In this document: one piece after another, positions 1 to 7,946 of the stretch
Position numbering within the stretch: the stretch's first letter is position 1
Layout of the letters: each line of letters starts with the position of its first letter
DNA from: Desulfatibacillum sp.
GTDB taxonomy: Bacteria; Desulfobacterota; Desulfobacteria; Desulfobacterales; Desulfatibacillaceae
Assembly: GCA_016342355.1 (NCBI GenBank)
Contig: JAEINP010000048.1
Span: forward strand, 1-35,882
Length of the DNA stretch: 35,882 nt
Reading direction: 5' to 3'
Notes under the pieces: model-generated
Databases searched by the model: none
What the model saw: the letters and a program-made list of their open reading frames with translations, nothing else
What the model was told of the DNA's origin: nothing
Made by a program: the position numbers and the translations under genes

Positions 1-1758
1 ACGCGACTGGGCCGTGCTTATCGTCACGCCGATGATTTCGGCCACCTGGTGCAGAAGGCGCAATTCCCTTTCACCCAGATCGCGAAACGCCCCCAGCTCG
101 ACGACACCCTTCAACTCTCCATTGTCCAGCACGGGCATCACCACAATCGACGTGGGCCCCGCCGATCCGACCCCGGACCGCACCTTGATGTAGTCATCGG
201 GCACATCGGTCAATACGATGGTTTCCTTCTCGAGGGCCGCCTGCCCAACCAGCCCTTCGCCGATGCGGTATTCGTTCGAGAGGCCCTTGCGCAAGGTGTA
301 GGCATAACTGCCCACCAGTTTCAGAATCCCGGCATCTGAAACCATATAGAACGCCCCAATTCGAGCATCCAGATACTTGGCCAGAAACGTGATGACGTTT
401 CTTCCCAGCGTAGGCAGATCCTGTTCGCCCCGCGTCGCATCGCTCAGCCCCGCCTGCCCCGTCTTGAGCCAGTCCTCCGCCTCGCTGGCGGATGTTGCTT
501 CGCCAAGAGCAAGAAGCATGACCCGGAAGTTCGCCGCCAGGTCGCCGATCTCGTTGCGGACATTCACGGAAATCTCCTGATCGAAGTTCCCCGCTGCGAC
601 GCTGCGCGTCGTATCCGAAAGGGCCAGCAGGGGGCGGACGATCCGACGCGCCACGGAGATGGAGAGCAGAAAAACGAGAAGGGCCGTCCCCCCCACCAAG
701 ATCAGCGTCAACATGCCCAGGCTCCGGGCGTCGGCGAAAACTTCGCTCTCCTCGATCTCGGCCATCACGGCCCAATGTGTGTCGGCGATATGGATACTCT
801 GGTGGATCCCGAGCACGGAACGTCCGTCGTGAGGACCGGGATATATGATCGCCGGTTCCTCTATGTCGTCCGCTTCCTGCGCCCCCTCCTTGCCATGCTC
901 TTCGAGCCACAGGCGCACTTGCTCGGTGTCAATCTGCGTCTTGAGTGCTTTCGATTCGGGATTGAAGGCACAATCGGACCGCAACATCTTGTCGGGTCCG
1001 ATCAGATGGGTCTCGCCGGTTTTGCCAAGGCCGGTTCTCTCGTGCATGATCGCGTTGATGGCCTCGATAGGAATCTGAAGCGCGAGCACGCCGATTTTGT
1101 CGCCCGCCTCATCGACGATGACGTCCGCCACGAATCCCGCGACCTCGTTGTTGCTGGGGGCGTAGAGCTCGAGGTCCGAGAACGCCGGGCGCCCCGTTTC
1201 CAGCGCTTTGCGGCAGGCGTCCGCGAAGCGCGTCCCGGAGTACTCGCCGCTGAACAGGTTCGTCCCCAGATCGCTTTCGCCCGCGACGGAGAAGAGGATG
1301 TTGCCGTCCGAATCGATGAGGAACACGTCGTGATAGCCGAAGATGTTCCGGAGAGACTTGAAGTCGGCGGCGTGCTTGCCGATGAGAGCGGTCCATGCAT
1401 AGCTTTTGGTAAATTCTCCCGCTTCCTTGCCACTGGCCTTGAAGGCCTGCCGAAGCTCCGCCAGGAACCGGGTGTTTTCCAGACTGGTCGCCTGCGCTCT
1501 GAGGTTCAGGAAGTGCTCGGTAAACCAGTTATTGATGAAGTGCGTCTTCAAATTCGCGGTGGTCTCCAACGATATGATGGCCGAATCTTGAAGGCTGTTC
1601 CTCGCCTGCCGATAGCTGATTGCGTTGATCAGGGCGAGCGGCACAAGGGCCAGAAACAGGAACCACGCAACAAGCGTTCTGCTCAGCCCCCGCCTGAAAA
1701 TCATTCCTAAGACGCCTGCCTCTTTCTCCCGCGCCGTATCCGCATGATTCTCGTCCAT
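1..1758 (-). CDS. Cache-HAMP-GAF membrane sensor, probably hybrid histidine kinase (C-terminus outside window)
   Basis: An open frame runs from ATG at 1758 to the window edge without a stop (586 residues). The order is cytoplasmic N-tail, TM1 about 27-46, an extracytoplasmic double-Cache region about 47-340 (with the segment HDVFLIDSDGNILFSV), TM2 about 347-366, HAMP about 367-420 and a GAF domain about 430-580. The HAMP-GAF linker, containing WLKTGQAGLSD and RGEQDLPTLGRNVITFLAKY, is of the type I know from large hybrid histidine kinases, but the output domain is not in view. A methyl-accepting or diguanylate-cyclase output cannot be excluded. The start is supported by GAGGAG seven bases upstream, overlapping the stop of the binding-protein gene 11 bp away, so the two genes are probably one transcript and the binding protein may feed this sensor. 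Confidence 0.8.
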   Translation of the reverse strand, partial: MDENHADTAREKEAGVLGMIFRRGLSRTLVAWFLFLALVPLALINAISYRQARNSLQDSAIISLETTANLKTHFINNWFTEHFLNLRAQATSLENTRFLAELRQAFKASGKEAGEFTKSYAWTALIGKHAADFKSLRNIFGYHDVFLIDSDGNILFSVAGESDLGTNLFSGEYSGTRFADACRKALETGRPAFSDLELYAPSNNEVAGFVADVIVDEAGDKIGVLALQIPIEAINAIMHERTGLGKTGETHLIGPDKMLRSDCAFNPESKALKTQIDTEQVRLWLEEHGKEGAQEADDIEEPAIIYPGPHDGRSVLGIHQSIHIADTHWAVMAEIEESEVFADARSLGMLTLILVGGTALLVFLLSISVARRIVRPLLALSDTTRSVAAGNFDQEISVNVRNEIGDLAANFRVMLLALGEATSASEAEDWLKTGQAGLSDATRGEQDLPTLGRNVITFLAKYLDARIGAFYMVSDAGILKLVGSYAYTLRKGLSNEYRIGEGLVGQAALEKETIVLTDVPDDYIKVRSGVGSAGPTSIVVMPVLDNGELKGVVELGAFRDLGERELRLLHQVAEIIGVTISTAQSR

Positions 1759-1769
1759 GGGAACACTCC

Positions 1770-2873
1770 TCATTTCTCAGTGATTTCGGTTGCGAAACTC
1801 CCGTCAGCGAAGGCATCGATGTCGATGGCCTTTTTCAGAATCCCCCCCTCAACCGCCAGGTCCATGATCTGTTTCAGTCCGGCCTTGTCGAGGTTGAGAT
1901 GGCGGTAGTTGATCACGTTCAGATCCGGATGGAGGCTTTGGATTATGGCCTCCTCGCTGTGCTCGGGGATATGCTTGCGAATCATGTCCGAGATGGCGAC
2001 CATGCCCGCGCCGCCGGCCCTGCGCGCCTCCTCGATGTCCATGCCCGCCTGGTGGATGTAGTGGATGACCTCTTTGAGCGCAGCCTTTTTCTCCGCGATG
2101 CACTTGTCGGTCGCGATGGCGATGCACTCCACATGGCCATTGGGCCACGGCATCACGTCCTTCGAGTACCAGGCCACATGTCCGAAGCCTCCGCTCTCGA
2201 CCACATCGGCCCAGGGCAGCGACTGCTCGAACGAGGCGGGCTCACCGCGGCTGTTTTTCTTCTTGATGAAGGCCGGCGACTTGGGCGGCGGCACTTCGAT
2301 CGCCACTACATCCTTGTCCGCGCCCATACCCAGGGCCAGAGTTTTGCCGTGATCCTTGAGGTACTTGTAGAGCACGACGGTGTGGGTGGCATGCAAATGC
2401 GGCACCCCGCATTCGGTCGGCCGCCCGAGTTTCTTCTTCGCCTTGACAAAGGCTCCGGCCACCTTCCCGTCCGGCTTGCGGTCGCTGCGCTCCTTGGGCA
2501 GTTTGACATCCGCATTCAGCAGATCGTTGATCGCCAGGGCATTGCCGTCGCGGTGCAGCAGGCTCACCCAGCGGAAATTGGGCTTCTCGCGAAACATATC
2601 CATCGCCTGCGGGGAGATGATGTACGCCATATCCACCTCTCCGGACATGAAATAGGCGCGCAAAAGAGGCCAACTCTTCATCCGTTCGATCCTGTAATCG
2701 GCCTTTTCCATTTTGTCCCGGTATTTTTCATAGGCCACGATCCCGGGATAATGGTCGGCCAGGGGGATATAGATAGCTGTGATTGTCTGTTTTTCCCCGG
2801 CCCGAACACCGGAAACGCCGGTTATCAGAATAGCAATTAGCAACAAAGTTAGCTTTGATAGTCTTTTCTTCAC
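1770..2873 (-). CDS. Periplasmic substrate-binding protein, NMT1/NrtA-SsuA-like
   Basis: A 367-residue protein starting at GTG 2873, with AAGGAG seven bases upstream (an ATG at 2880 is out of frame). It has a Sec signal peptide with a hydrophobic core at residues 8-20 and a likely cleavage after VRA at about 25; there is no lipobox cysteine. The body resembles type 2 periplasmic binding proteins of the nitrate/sulfonate/thiamine-precursor group: an early strand before a tyrosine-rich segment, a repeated 'GEVDMAYIISPQAMDMF' type surface, and a long C-terminal helical tail. No permease or ATPase genes are adjacent. The next gene is a membrane sensor, so a ligand-sensing rather than transport role is plausible. 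The ligand is unknown. Confidence 0.75.
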   Translation of the reverse strand: MKKRLSKLTLLLIAILITGVSGVRAGEKQTITAIYIPLADHYPGIVAYEKYRDKMEKADYRIERMKSWPLLRAYFMSGEVDMAYIISPQAMDMFREKPNFRWVSLLHRDGNALAINDLLNADVKLPKERSDRKPDGKVAGAFVKAKKKLGRPTECGVPHLHATHTVVLYKYLKDHGKTLALGMGADKDVVAIEVPPPKSPAFIKKKNSRGEPASFEQSLPWADVVESGGFGHVAWYSKDVMPWPNGHVECIAIATDKCIAEKKAALKEVIHYIHQAGMDIEEARRAGGAGMVAISDMIRKHIPEHSEEAIIQSLHPDLNVINYRHLNLDKAGLKQIMDLAVEGGILKKAIDIDAFADGSFATEITEK

Positions 2874-3865
2874 TACCCATCTCCTTTCCGTATCCAGGCC
2901 CTAAGATTGTCGTGTGCATTGATCCGTTAACTCGACCTTTTATCCATTGTAACATTGTTACTGAAAAAATCGCCTTTCTCGAAGGTAATAATTATCAAAA
3001 ACATTCAATTTGCAGGAATCATGCCAGGAAAATGAGGGATTAGAACCGATAATAATTATGATAAATTACAGTTGGTTGTTAGGTTTTTGTTTTTTAGAAA
3101 TAGGAGAACGTGCTTTTTAGTCGAGTTTGATGTCAAAATTATGACGTTTGGAAGGGCTGGTTGGTGTTGGTGATGGCAGAAACTTTTAGTGAAGATGCAG
3201 TCATTCGATACGTTTCATAGAATCACTTTCGATCCAGATACCTTGCCAAACGTCCAGATATCTAATGGTTCCAAATATATGTGATGCGAATAACGTGTCT
3301 TGCGCTCAGTTGCAACATTTTAATGAAAACCTGGTCATCCCTTCAACGCTATATTATGGTATAATTTCGTTTCGATCCGTGCCGGTCTTGATTTGATGAT
3401 GTCTTGCCTGAATCATACATTTCTAAGAATTGAATATTTGGAACCCGAATCATAACCCTAAAATGGCATTTTCCCAAATACAAGATATGGGGGTCAATCG
3501 ATATTCATCAAATCCGGCGGTGGGTTTCCAATACTGGCCTTAAGCGAAACACCCGCCATACTCATGATTAGTCGCTGTATGTAAAAGTTTTCAATAACGG
3601 GAAAAACTCAACCATAGCTTGCAAATCATGATTTTGCCGATAGTTAAGTATCGTAAAGGTATTCTTAACTTAAATGGTGTACCAAAGCGCCTTATTCAAC
3701 CATGTGCCCACAGGTCAGAGGGATATCAGATTTTAAGAGAGATTCACAAGCATAGCTGTTTATTATTAACACAAATCTTGTTGAAATAGCAAATAATTCA
3801 AAGATGCTATAAAAATTGAGACCATATAATTGATTATGTGGGATGAGTTCTTCGGGGATTAGAAT
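2874..3865. other. AT-rich non-coding region, possible origin/partition or transfer region
   Basis: Nearly 1 kb without a credible gene on either strand, visibly more AT-rich than both flanks. It carries a perfect 5-bp-arm palindrome at 2949-2961, two copies of TAATAATTAT (2986-2995 and 3050-3059) and an ATTAT-GGT-ATAAT palindrome near 3353-3365. It lies downstream of the replication-relaxation gene and upstream of the binding-protein gene, so it must contain the latter's promoter. An origin or centromere function is inference from the par/rep neighbours; I see no regular iteron array. Confidence 0.35.
2949..2961. promoter_or_regulatory. Palindrome upstream of binding-protein gene
   Basis: GTAAC-ATT-GTTAC, a perfect inverted repeat with a 3-base centre, 76-88 bases upstream of the GTG start at 2873. 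The position suits an operator for the binding-protein/sensor transcript. No cognate regulator is identifiable. Confidence 0.3.
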
Positions 3866-4783
3866 CTATTTGATGCTGTCTATAACTGGGGTCTGGGTAG
3901 CCCGATCCGATCCTAAGATTGATTGCGGTGAACGGTCCAGTTTCCCACCCCGCGCCCATATTTCAGCCGATAAACCATCAGAAAACATTTTTTCCTGATT
4001 CGCGAGCCAGATGAAATCAGAGGGCGGCATCTCCTGGACAAGGCGAGAGAGGGAGGCTGACCTGGCAGGACTATTGGTCAGAAACAGAAGGCGGAACCCA
4101 TTGAACTTAAGACCAAAAATTTTCTCGAAACGTTTGTAGTGGCTGTTTCGGAATATCGCCTGATAGTTTAAAATCTTTTGCCGAACATCATTAGGGTTTC
4201 GGTCCAAGCTGGCTATGGATTCTGTGTCCATGTCCACCTCCAAAAAGAAAAGCAGGCCCTTTCCCAACCCTTTGTGCAAAATGGTAAATATTCCGTCCGG
4301 GATAAATTCAATAAGATCATCCTCTGATTCTATCCGAATGCGAGGATCGAAAAAAACATGGCTTCCCTGATTATTCATTAGAAACCCAGGGGAATAGGGT
4401 TTGATGGTTAAATCCGGAATCGATTTATCAAGCTGGATCAGGTGGATGAAAAACCAATTGATGAGCAGGTCATGGTCGACGGCAATAGCGTCGATATTTT
4501 TCGGAACAATCAAGGGGATGCTCTCTGAAAACAATCCTTCATCTTTGAAGATCCTGGCTGCTTTGTCCGCCAAAAATATGATCTCCTCTGGTCGGCCTGA
4601 ACTCCGCCCGAAACCCCGCATCCTTCTTATTATGAGGTCTTCGCCGAAAAAAAACCGGAGCCGCTTTCTTATAACCTGCCGACTCCTTTGGGTAAGGGCG
4701 GCAAGTTGACTCACCGTGAGAATCCGGTAAAGGGCAATCAAAGAGAGAATCTTCTTGTCCCCCTTGTTAAGTCTTGAATCCAT
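3866..4783 (-). CDS. Replication-relaxation family winged-helix protein
   Basis: A 305-residue protein from ATG 4783, chosen because GGGAGG lies six bases upstream; a TTG at 4801 would overlap the parB stop but has no such site. The N-terminus (about 8-65) is a MarR-like winged helix with a 'YRILTVSQLAALTQRSRQ' type recognition region, then a basic segment RMRGFGRSSGRPEEI that reads as the wing. The remainder matches the layout of the Replic_Relax family, whose founding members unwind or prime plasmid origins. It is the last gene of the par module, 14 bp after parB. There is no membrane segment or signal peptide. Assignment rests on domain layout and context, so it is reasonable but not certain. 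Confidence 0.65.
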   Translation of the reverse strand: MDSRLNKGDKKILSLIALYRILTVSQLAALTQRSRQVIRKRLRFFFGEDLIIRRMRGFGRSSGRPEEIIFLADKAARIFKDEGLFSESIPLIVPKNIDAIAVDHDLLINWFFIHLIQLDKSIPDLTIKPYSPGFLMNNQGSHVFFDPRIRIESEDDLIEFIPDGIFTILHKGLGKGLLFFLEVDMDTESIASLDRNPNDVRQKILNYQAIFRNSHYKRFEKIFGLKFNGFRLLFLTNSPARSASLSRLVQEMPPSDFIWLANQEKMFSDGLSAEIWARGGKLDRSPQSILGSDRATQTPVIDSIK

Positions 4784-4797
4784 CAATTCCCTCCCGG

Positions 4798-5697
4798 TCA
4801 AATACCATCATTTAGGTGGTTGCTTGCTTCCTCCAGGGCCGCCCGGATCAGATGGGCTTTCTCGGACGTATTTTGTTTTCCTTTGAATTGAATGGTTATT
4901 ACGAAGCCCTTGTGCTCTGGGGTCCAGGTCCATTTTTTGAATGATTTTTGAGTGCTATCACGTTTTTTGAGAGGATTTTCATCAGGGGAATTTCCCCCAA
5001 TAAGATCTTCCCGGATCTGTCTGACGGTCTGGCCTTCACTCGATGCTTTTTTCAGGATTTTGACCTGCTTTTCCGGATCTTTTTCCCTTGATGCCTGGAT
5101 CAGGGCCTCTTTAGAAAGTTCAGACGTCTGAACTATTTCTTTGGCTGGCGGAGTCAGCCTCTCCAAGCCCAAAGTCTGGCTGACATAACTTCTCGATTTA
5201 TTAAGAATTTTGGCTGCTTGTGTCTGGGAGTACCCGTACTTTTCAATCAGTGTCCGGATTCCTGCCGTTTCTTCAAGGGGGGTGATATTTTCCCTTTGAA
5301 GGTTCGCGATAAGCTGCAAAAGGATCCTTTTCTTATCATCCACCTCTTTCAGAATGCAGGGAAGTGTTTCCAGTCCCACCAGTTTTGCCGCCCGGAAGCG
5401 CCTTTCCCCGCTTAGGATCCTGAAAATATCTTCCTTTTCATCATATTCCACGGTCAAAGGATCGATGATTTCCCCCAGTTCTCGGATAGATTCGGCAAGA
5501 CGCTCCAATGAATCCTGGTCAAAATTTTTCCTGGGCTGGTCCGGGTCCGGTTTGACCCGCTCAATGTTGATAAACCTGGCTTCTCTGAATGGTACCGTGT
5601 CCTGTCTTTCACCTTTTCTATATTCATCACCTTGAAGCGGGACCGGATTCAGGAAAGCGGAGCTTGCCTCTGCACTTTGCAAATAGCTCTTACCCAT
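4798..5697 (-). CDS. parB: ParB-family partition protein
   Basis: A 299-residue DNA-binding partition protein. It shows the ParB/Srx CTP-binding N-domain (about 40-130), with VKPDPDQPRKNF and the arginine-rich box GERRFRAAKLVG. The linker ANLQRENITPLEE follows, then the KorB-type HTH about 160-185 (YSQTQAAKILNKSRSYVSQ). A lysine-rich C-terminal dimerisation tail follows. AAAGGAGG is placed correctly before ATG 5697, and the start overlaps the end of parA by 8 bp, so translation is probably coupled. It should bind a parS site and stimulate the ParA ATPase to segregate the element. Confidence 0.9.
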   Translation of the reverse strand: MGKSYLQSAEASSAFLNPVPLQGDEYRKGERQDTVPFREARFINIERVKPDPDQPRKNFDQDSLERLAESIRELGEIIDPLTVEYDEKEDIFRILSGERRFRAAKLVGLETLPCILKEVDDKKRILLQLIANLQRENITPLEETAGIRTLIEKYGYSQTQAAKILNKSRSYVSQTLGLERLTPPAKEIVQTSELSKEALIQASREKDPEKQVKILKKASSEGQTVRQIREDLIGGNSPDENPLKKRDSTQKSFKKWTWTPEHKGFVITIQFKGKQNTSEKAHLIRAALEEASNHLNDGI

Positions 5698-6448
5698 TGA
5701 TGACCTCCTTTCCGAGTTCTCTGAAGGCCTCGGCCTGTTCGCTCTTTGGTGCCAGAAAGGTGATCGGTTTTCCCGTTGTTACGGCCTCGACATATTTTAC
5801 GGAGTCCTTCAGAGCCTGTTTAAAGACCTTTTCCCCGAGATGTTTCTCGATGATGGTCCTGAAATCCTGTTCGATCCGCCTTCTGCCATCGTAACGGTTG
5901 ATCAAATAACCCAAAATGGTGAGTCGGGGATTGGCGCGCTTCCTTACCTTCTCGATTACCCCGTGTACGTAGCCGGTGCCTTTGAGGCTGTAATCCTGGG
6001 CCTCCAAAGGAATGATGACCCCGTCGGAAGCGGTAAAGATAGACCAGGTTGCCAAGCCCAGGTTGGGAGGCGCGTCCACGAGGATAAAGTCATAATCCGA
6101 TTCAACCTGCTTCAGTTTGTCGGCCAGATAATAATGGGAATCCCTGTCGGATAGCAGCTCGCTTTCGATTTTGCTCAGGCTGAGATTGGCGGGAACAATG
6201 TCGATGTTTTCAAACGCTGTTCTGACAATCGCGTCTTTAAGGGATATTTGTCTGTTGAGAAGGACGTCCGTGATCACCAACGGGAGGTTATTGGTGTTGG
6301 GAAGGAACGAGGAACTCAAGGATCCCTGTTGATCCATGTCGACCAGCAGGACCTTTTTCCCCATTTCGGCGAGTGCCCCTGCAAGGCAAAAACAGATCGT
6401 GGTTTTGCCGACACCCCCTTTATTGTTGCAAATGCCTATTTTTTTCAT
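5690..6448 (-). CDS. parA: ParA-family partition ATPase
   Basis: A 252-residue ATPase from ATG 6448, with GGAGG six to seven bases upstream; the longer frame upstream lacks a site. Deviant Walker A CNNKGGVGKTT at residues 7-17 with the signature lysine K10, switch I LLVDMDQQGSLS about 34-45, and Walker B FILVDAPP about 120-127. It has no N-terminal HTH, so it is a type Ib/chromosomal-style ParA, and repression may be supplied by the upstream HTH protein, whose coding end overlaps this start by 29 bp. With ParB it forms an element stability system. Confidence 0.92.
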   Translation of the reverse strand: MKKIGICNNKGGVGKTTICFCLAGALAEMGKKVLLVDMDQQGSLSSSFLPNTNNLPLVITDVLLNRQISLKDAIVRTAFENIDIVPANLSLSKIESELLSDRDSHYYLADKLKQVESDYDFILVDAPPNLGLATWSIFTASDGVIIPLEAQDYSLKGTGYVHGVIEKVRKRANPRLTILGYLINRYDGRRRIEQDFRTIIEKHLGEKVFKQALKDSVKYVEAVTTGKPITFLAPKSEQAEAFRELGKEVING

Positions 6449-6866
6449 CGCACACCTCCTTTGTACCATTATTTTTAGTACCGGATTTCAGTCGGTCGAA
6501 CGCCTGCAACTGTTTTTTTGGGGATGAAAGTCCGGCAATTTTTCGAAGCTTTCTTTCCGTGAAATACCGTTGTTCGGGTTGGGACATATTTAAGATTTCC
6601 TCTTTTATCCTGGATTCGAGATTGAGGAGGTTCATGATTTGTGTGACACGAGCCCGGCTCATGCCATGCTGGCGGGCCAGATCGGCCTTGTTAACCGATC
6701 CGGCTTCTATTTGGTTTTGGAACTTTTTAGCGATATGAAAAGGGTGGGGGCCAGGTGGGGTTTTCTTTTTGACCCTCGAAGAAGCCTCTGTTTTCAGTGA
6801 CTTAGGTTTGTATTGAAACGTATCTGAAAGGTTCTTGCAGTTGTCCAGTTCGGGGAGCCAAAAAAT
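6420..6866 (-). CDS. ParB-type HTH protein, frame opens into the att site, start codon unclear
   Basis: The frame is open from 6866 (stop TGA at 6867-6869) to the TGA at 6420, up to 148 codons. A clear KorB/ParB-like HTH is encoded at about 6655-6715: IEAGSVNKADLARQHGMSR followed by ARVTQIMNLLNL. The first in-frame ATG (6662) lies inside the HTH, so it cannot be the natural start. There is no ATG, GTG or TTG upstream, only ATT and CTG codons, and the 5' end of the frame runs through the tRNA-Asn fragment. Either initiation uses a rare codon, or integration has cut the gene and its true start sits at the other end of the element. It heads the par operon and could be its autoregulator. Confidence 0.6.
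   Translation of the reverse strand: MFWLPELDNCKNLSDTFQYKPKSLKTEASSRVKKKTPPGPHPFHIAKKFQNQIEAGSVNKADLARQHGMSRARVTQIMNLLNLESRIKEEILNMSQPEQRYFTERKLRKIAGLSSPKKQLQAFDRLKSGTKNNGTKEVCDEKNRHLQQ
6843..6860 (+). other. Attachment-site remnant: 3' end of tRNA-Asn
   Basis: The 18 bases GTCCAGTTCGGGGAGCCA match the T-stem 3' strand, acceptor 3' strand, discriminator G and CCA of bacterial tRNA-Asn; the usual form has C where this has the seventh-base T. The rest of the tRNA is missing upstream, where the par-operon HTH frame is found instead. Such a fragment beside a native terminator is typical of attR after site-specific integration. Another tRNA with a GGGGAGCCA end is possible, but tRNA-Asn is the usual owner. 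Confidence 0.6.
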
Positions 6867-6868
6867 TC

Positions 6869-6903
6869 AAGGGGTTAGCTCACAAGGGCTAACCCCTTTT
6901 TTT
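6869..6903 (+). terminator. Rho-independent terminator (native tRNA terminator)
   Basis: Perfect 11-bp stem AAGGGGTTAGC (6869-6879) / GCTAACCCCTT (6888-6898), an 8-base loop, then seven T residues at 6897-6903 on the plus strand. It sits eight bases after the tRNA CCA. Read on the minus strand the stem is followed by TTGAATTTTTT, so it can also stop transcripts coming from the etf operon. Confidence 0.85.
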
Positions 6904-6904
6904 A

Positions 6905-6928
6905 TCTGTGTGAGAGTCTGTGTGAGAC
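6905..6928. repeat. Tandem 12-bp repeat beside the att terminator
   Basis: TCTGTGTGAGAG followed by TCTGTGTGAGAC, two copies in tandem with one mismatch, directly after the terminator. Function unknown. The 220 bp from here to the amidotransferase stop at 7152 hold nothing else I can support. Confidence 0.6.
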
Positions 6929-7151
6929 TTTTTCCCGGCTCGCCTTTGCGATTATGAGCTTCAGTACATCTTCCTTTGGGGGACTCCGTGGCGACTTGTC
7001 GCCTCGCCGCGCAAAAGGGAGGCGGCCGCATTGTTTCCGTGGGCCGGGTTCTCCTGCTGAGCATTAACGCTCCATGCATCATTTTCCAACAGGGATTGCG
7101 CATTTTCCGCCAGGATCATGCATTTCCAACCGGAACACATTTTGGCTGTTA

Positions 7152-7874
7152 CTATGAAATATCTCCGGTTGCGATGCTCACAAACCGCTTGAGCAGGGCG
7201 TTTGCCGGTCTTGTTTCGCGGGTTTGGGCGTGGAGGGCGGCAATGTCGTCGCCTTGGGCCTTCAGGGGTTCCGCCTGGAAATCAATGTACTCGTCCATAT
7301 GCTCCGTGGAAAATTCCGGGTGAAACTGGAGCCCCCAGGCTCGGTCACCCATCCGAAAGGCGTGGTGGGGCTCGAATGCATTATAGGCCAGCAGCACCGC
7401 GCCTTCGGGCAATTCCAAAACTGCCTGGGCATGGGTGGCGTGGCCGAAAAACACAGGGGGCATGTCTTTGAACAGCAGGTCATCGGCTGCGGCGGACGTG
7501 GTTCGGATTTCCCTGGTTCCCACTTCCCTGCCCTTGGGGTTATATCCGGCTTTTCCCCCGGCGGCTCTGCCCAACAATTGATGCCCGAAGCAAATTCCTA
7601 AAAATGGAACGTTGGCTTGCAGCAATGTCTTGATGAACGCTTCGGTGCGGAGAATCCAGGGCGCCGGGTCCGTCACCATGTCGTGGGACCCGGTCATGAT
7701 CGCACCGGAAAACGCGCCCAACCCGGGCAGGGGGGCATCCTCCCGCACGTCCGCAATGATCGCCTGCTCTTTGGCGAGTCCTGCAAAATGCAGGGTCCAG
7801 TCTTCAAAATCCCCGTACTTTTCCCGGGTTTGGGTAAAGGTGGCGCCTGCCTTGATAATCAATAATGGCAACAT
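7152..7874 (-). CDS. Class I glutamine amidotransferase (GATase1, GMP-synthase-like)
   Basis: A 240-residue stand-alone amidotransferase. The nucleophile elbow is GICFGHQLLGRA with Cys95; the His/Glu of the triad are in GLQFHPEFS (His185, Glu187). The oxyanion strand TGSHDMV is at 61-67. Stand-alone proteins of this type are annotated as glutamine amidotransferase or gamma-glutamyl hydrolase-like, and the ammonia acceptor is unknown. It follows etfA by 72 bp on the same strand and is probably the third gene of that transcript. The start ATG 7874 has AGGA upstream. Confidence 0.85.
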   Translation of the reverse strand: MLPLLIIKAGATFTQTREKYGDFEDWTLHFAGLAKEQAIIADVREDAPLPGLGAFSGAIMTGSHDMVTDPAPWILRTEAFIKTLLQANVPFLGICFGHQLLGRAAGGKAGYNPKGREVGTREIRTTSAAADDLLFKDMPPVFFGHATHAQAVLELPEGAVLLAYNAFEPHHAFRMGDRAWGLQFHPEFSTEHMDEYIDFQAEPLKAQGDDIAALHAQTRETRPANALLKRFVSIATGDIS

Positions 7875-7946
7875 CTTAAAGTCCTGAAACCGCGTCAGGG
7901 CCTGTGCGTCCCGGCGGTATGCGGCAACGTTTTTCGGCCCGTGGGC

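Larger units (their letters stand above)
1..6860. mobile_element. Right end of a putative element integrated in tRNA-Asn
   Basis: The block ends at a tRNA-Asn 3'-end fragment (6843-6860) followed by a terminator that would be the native tRNA terminator. Immediately inside lies a ParA/ParB/replication-relaxation module, which is plasmid or ICE cargo. Integration into a tRNA 3' end leaves a complete tRNA at one end and a 3' fragment at the other, so the element should extend leftwards, with the intact tRNA and probably the integrase beyond the window. Composition is mosaic: roughly 1-1760 is strongly GC-rich, 2880-3865 is AT-rich, and the par module is intermediate. No integrase or second att copy is visible, so the left boundary is unknown. 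Confidence 0.55.

Noticed and set aside
194-910. Minus-strand frame of 238 codons
   Set aside because: Arginine/glycine-rich shadow of the GC-rich sensor gene, which occupies another minus-strand frame continuously from 1758 to the edge with recognisable Cache, HAMP and GAF sequence.
775-1710. Plus-strand frame of 311 codons over the sensor gene
   Set aside because: No domain recognisable; antisense to a convincing gene in GC-rich DNA where long shadow frames are common.
1899-2840. Plus-strand frame of 313 codons opposite the binding protein
   Set aside because: Antisense shadow of a gene with a clear signal peptide, start site and operon partner.
3851-3858. TTCGGGGA resembling part of the tRNA-Asn att core
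   Set aside because: Only eight bases match and the flanks differ; chance similarity, not a second att site.
6867-7103. Minus-strand frame of 78 codons ending at the terminator, possible integrase tail
   Set aside because: The SLTQTLTQ segment is only the tandem repeat at 6905-6928; no integrase motif (Arg-His-Arg-Tyr) is present and it lies on the chromosome side.
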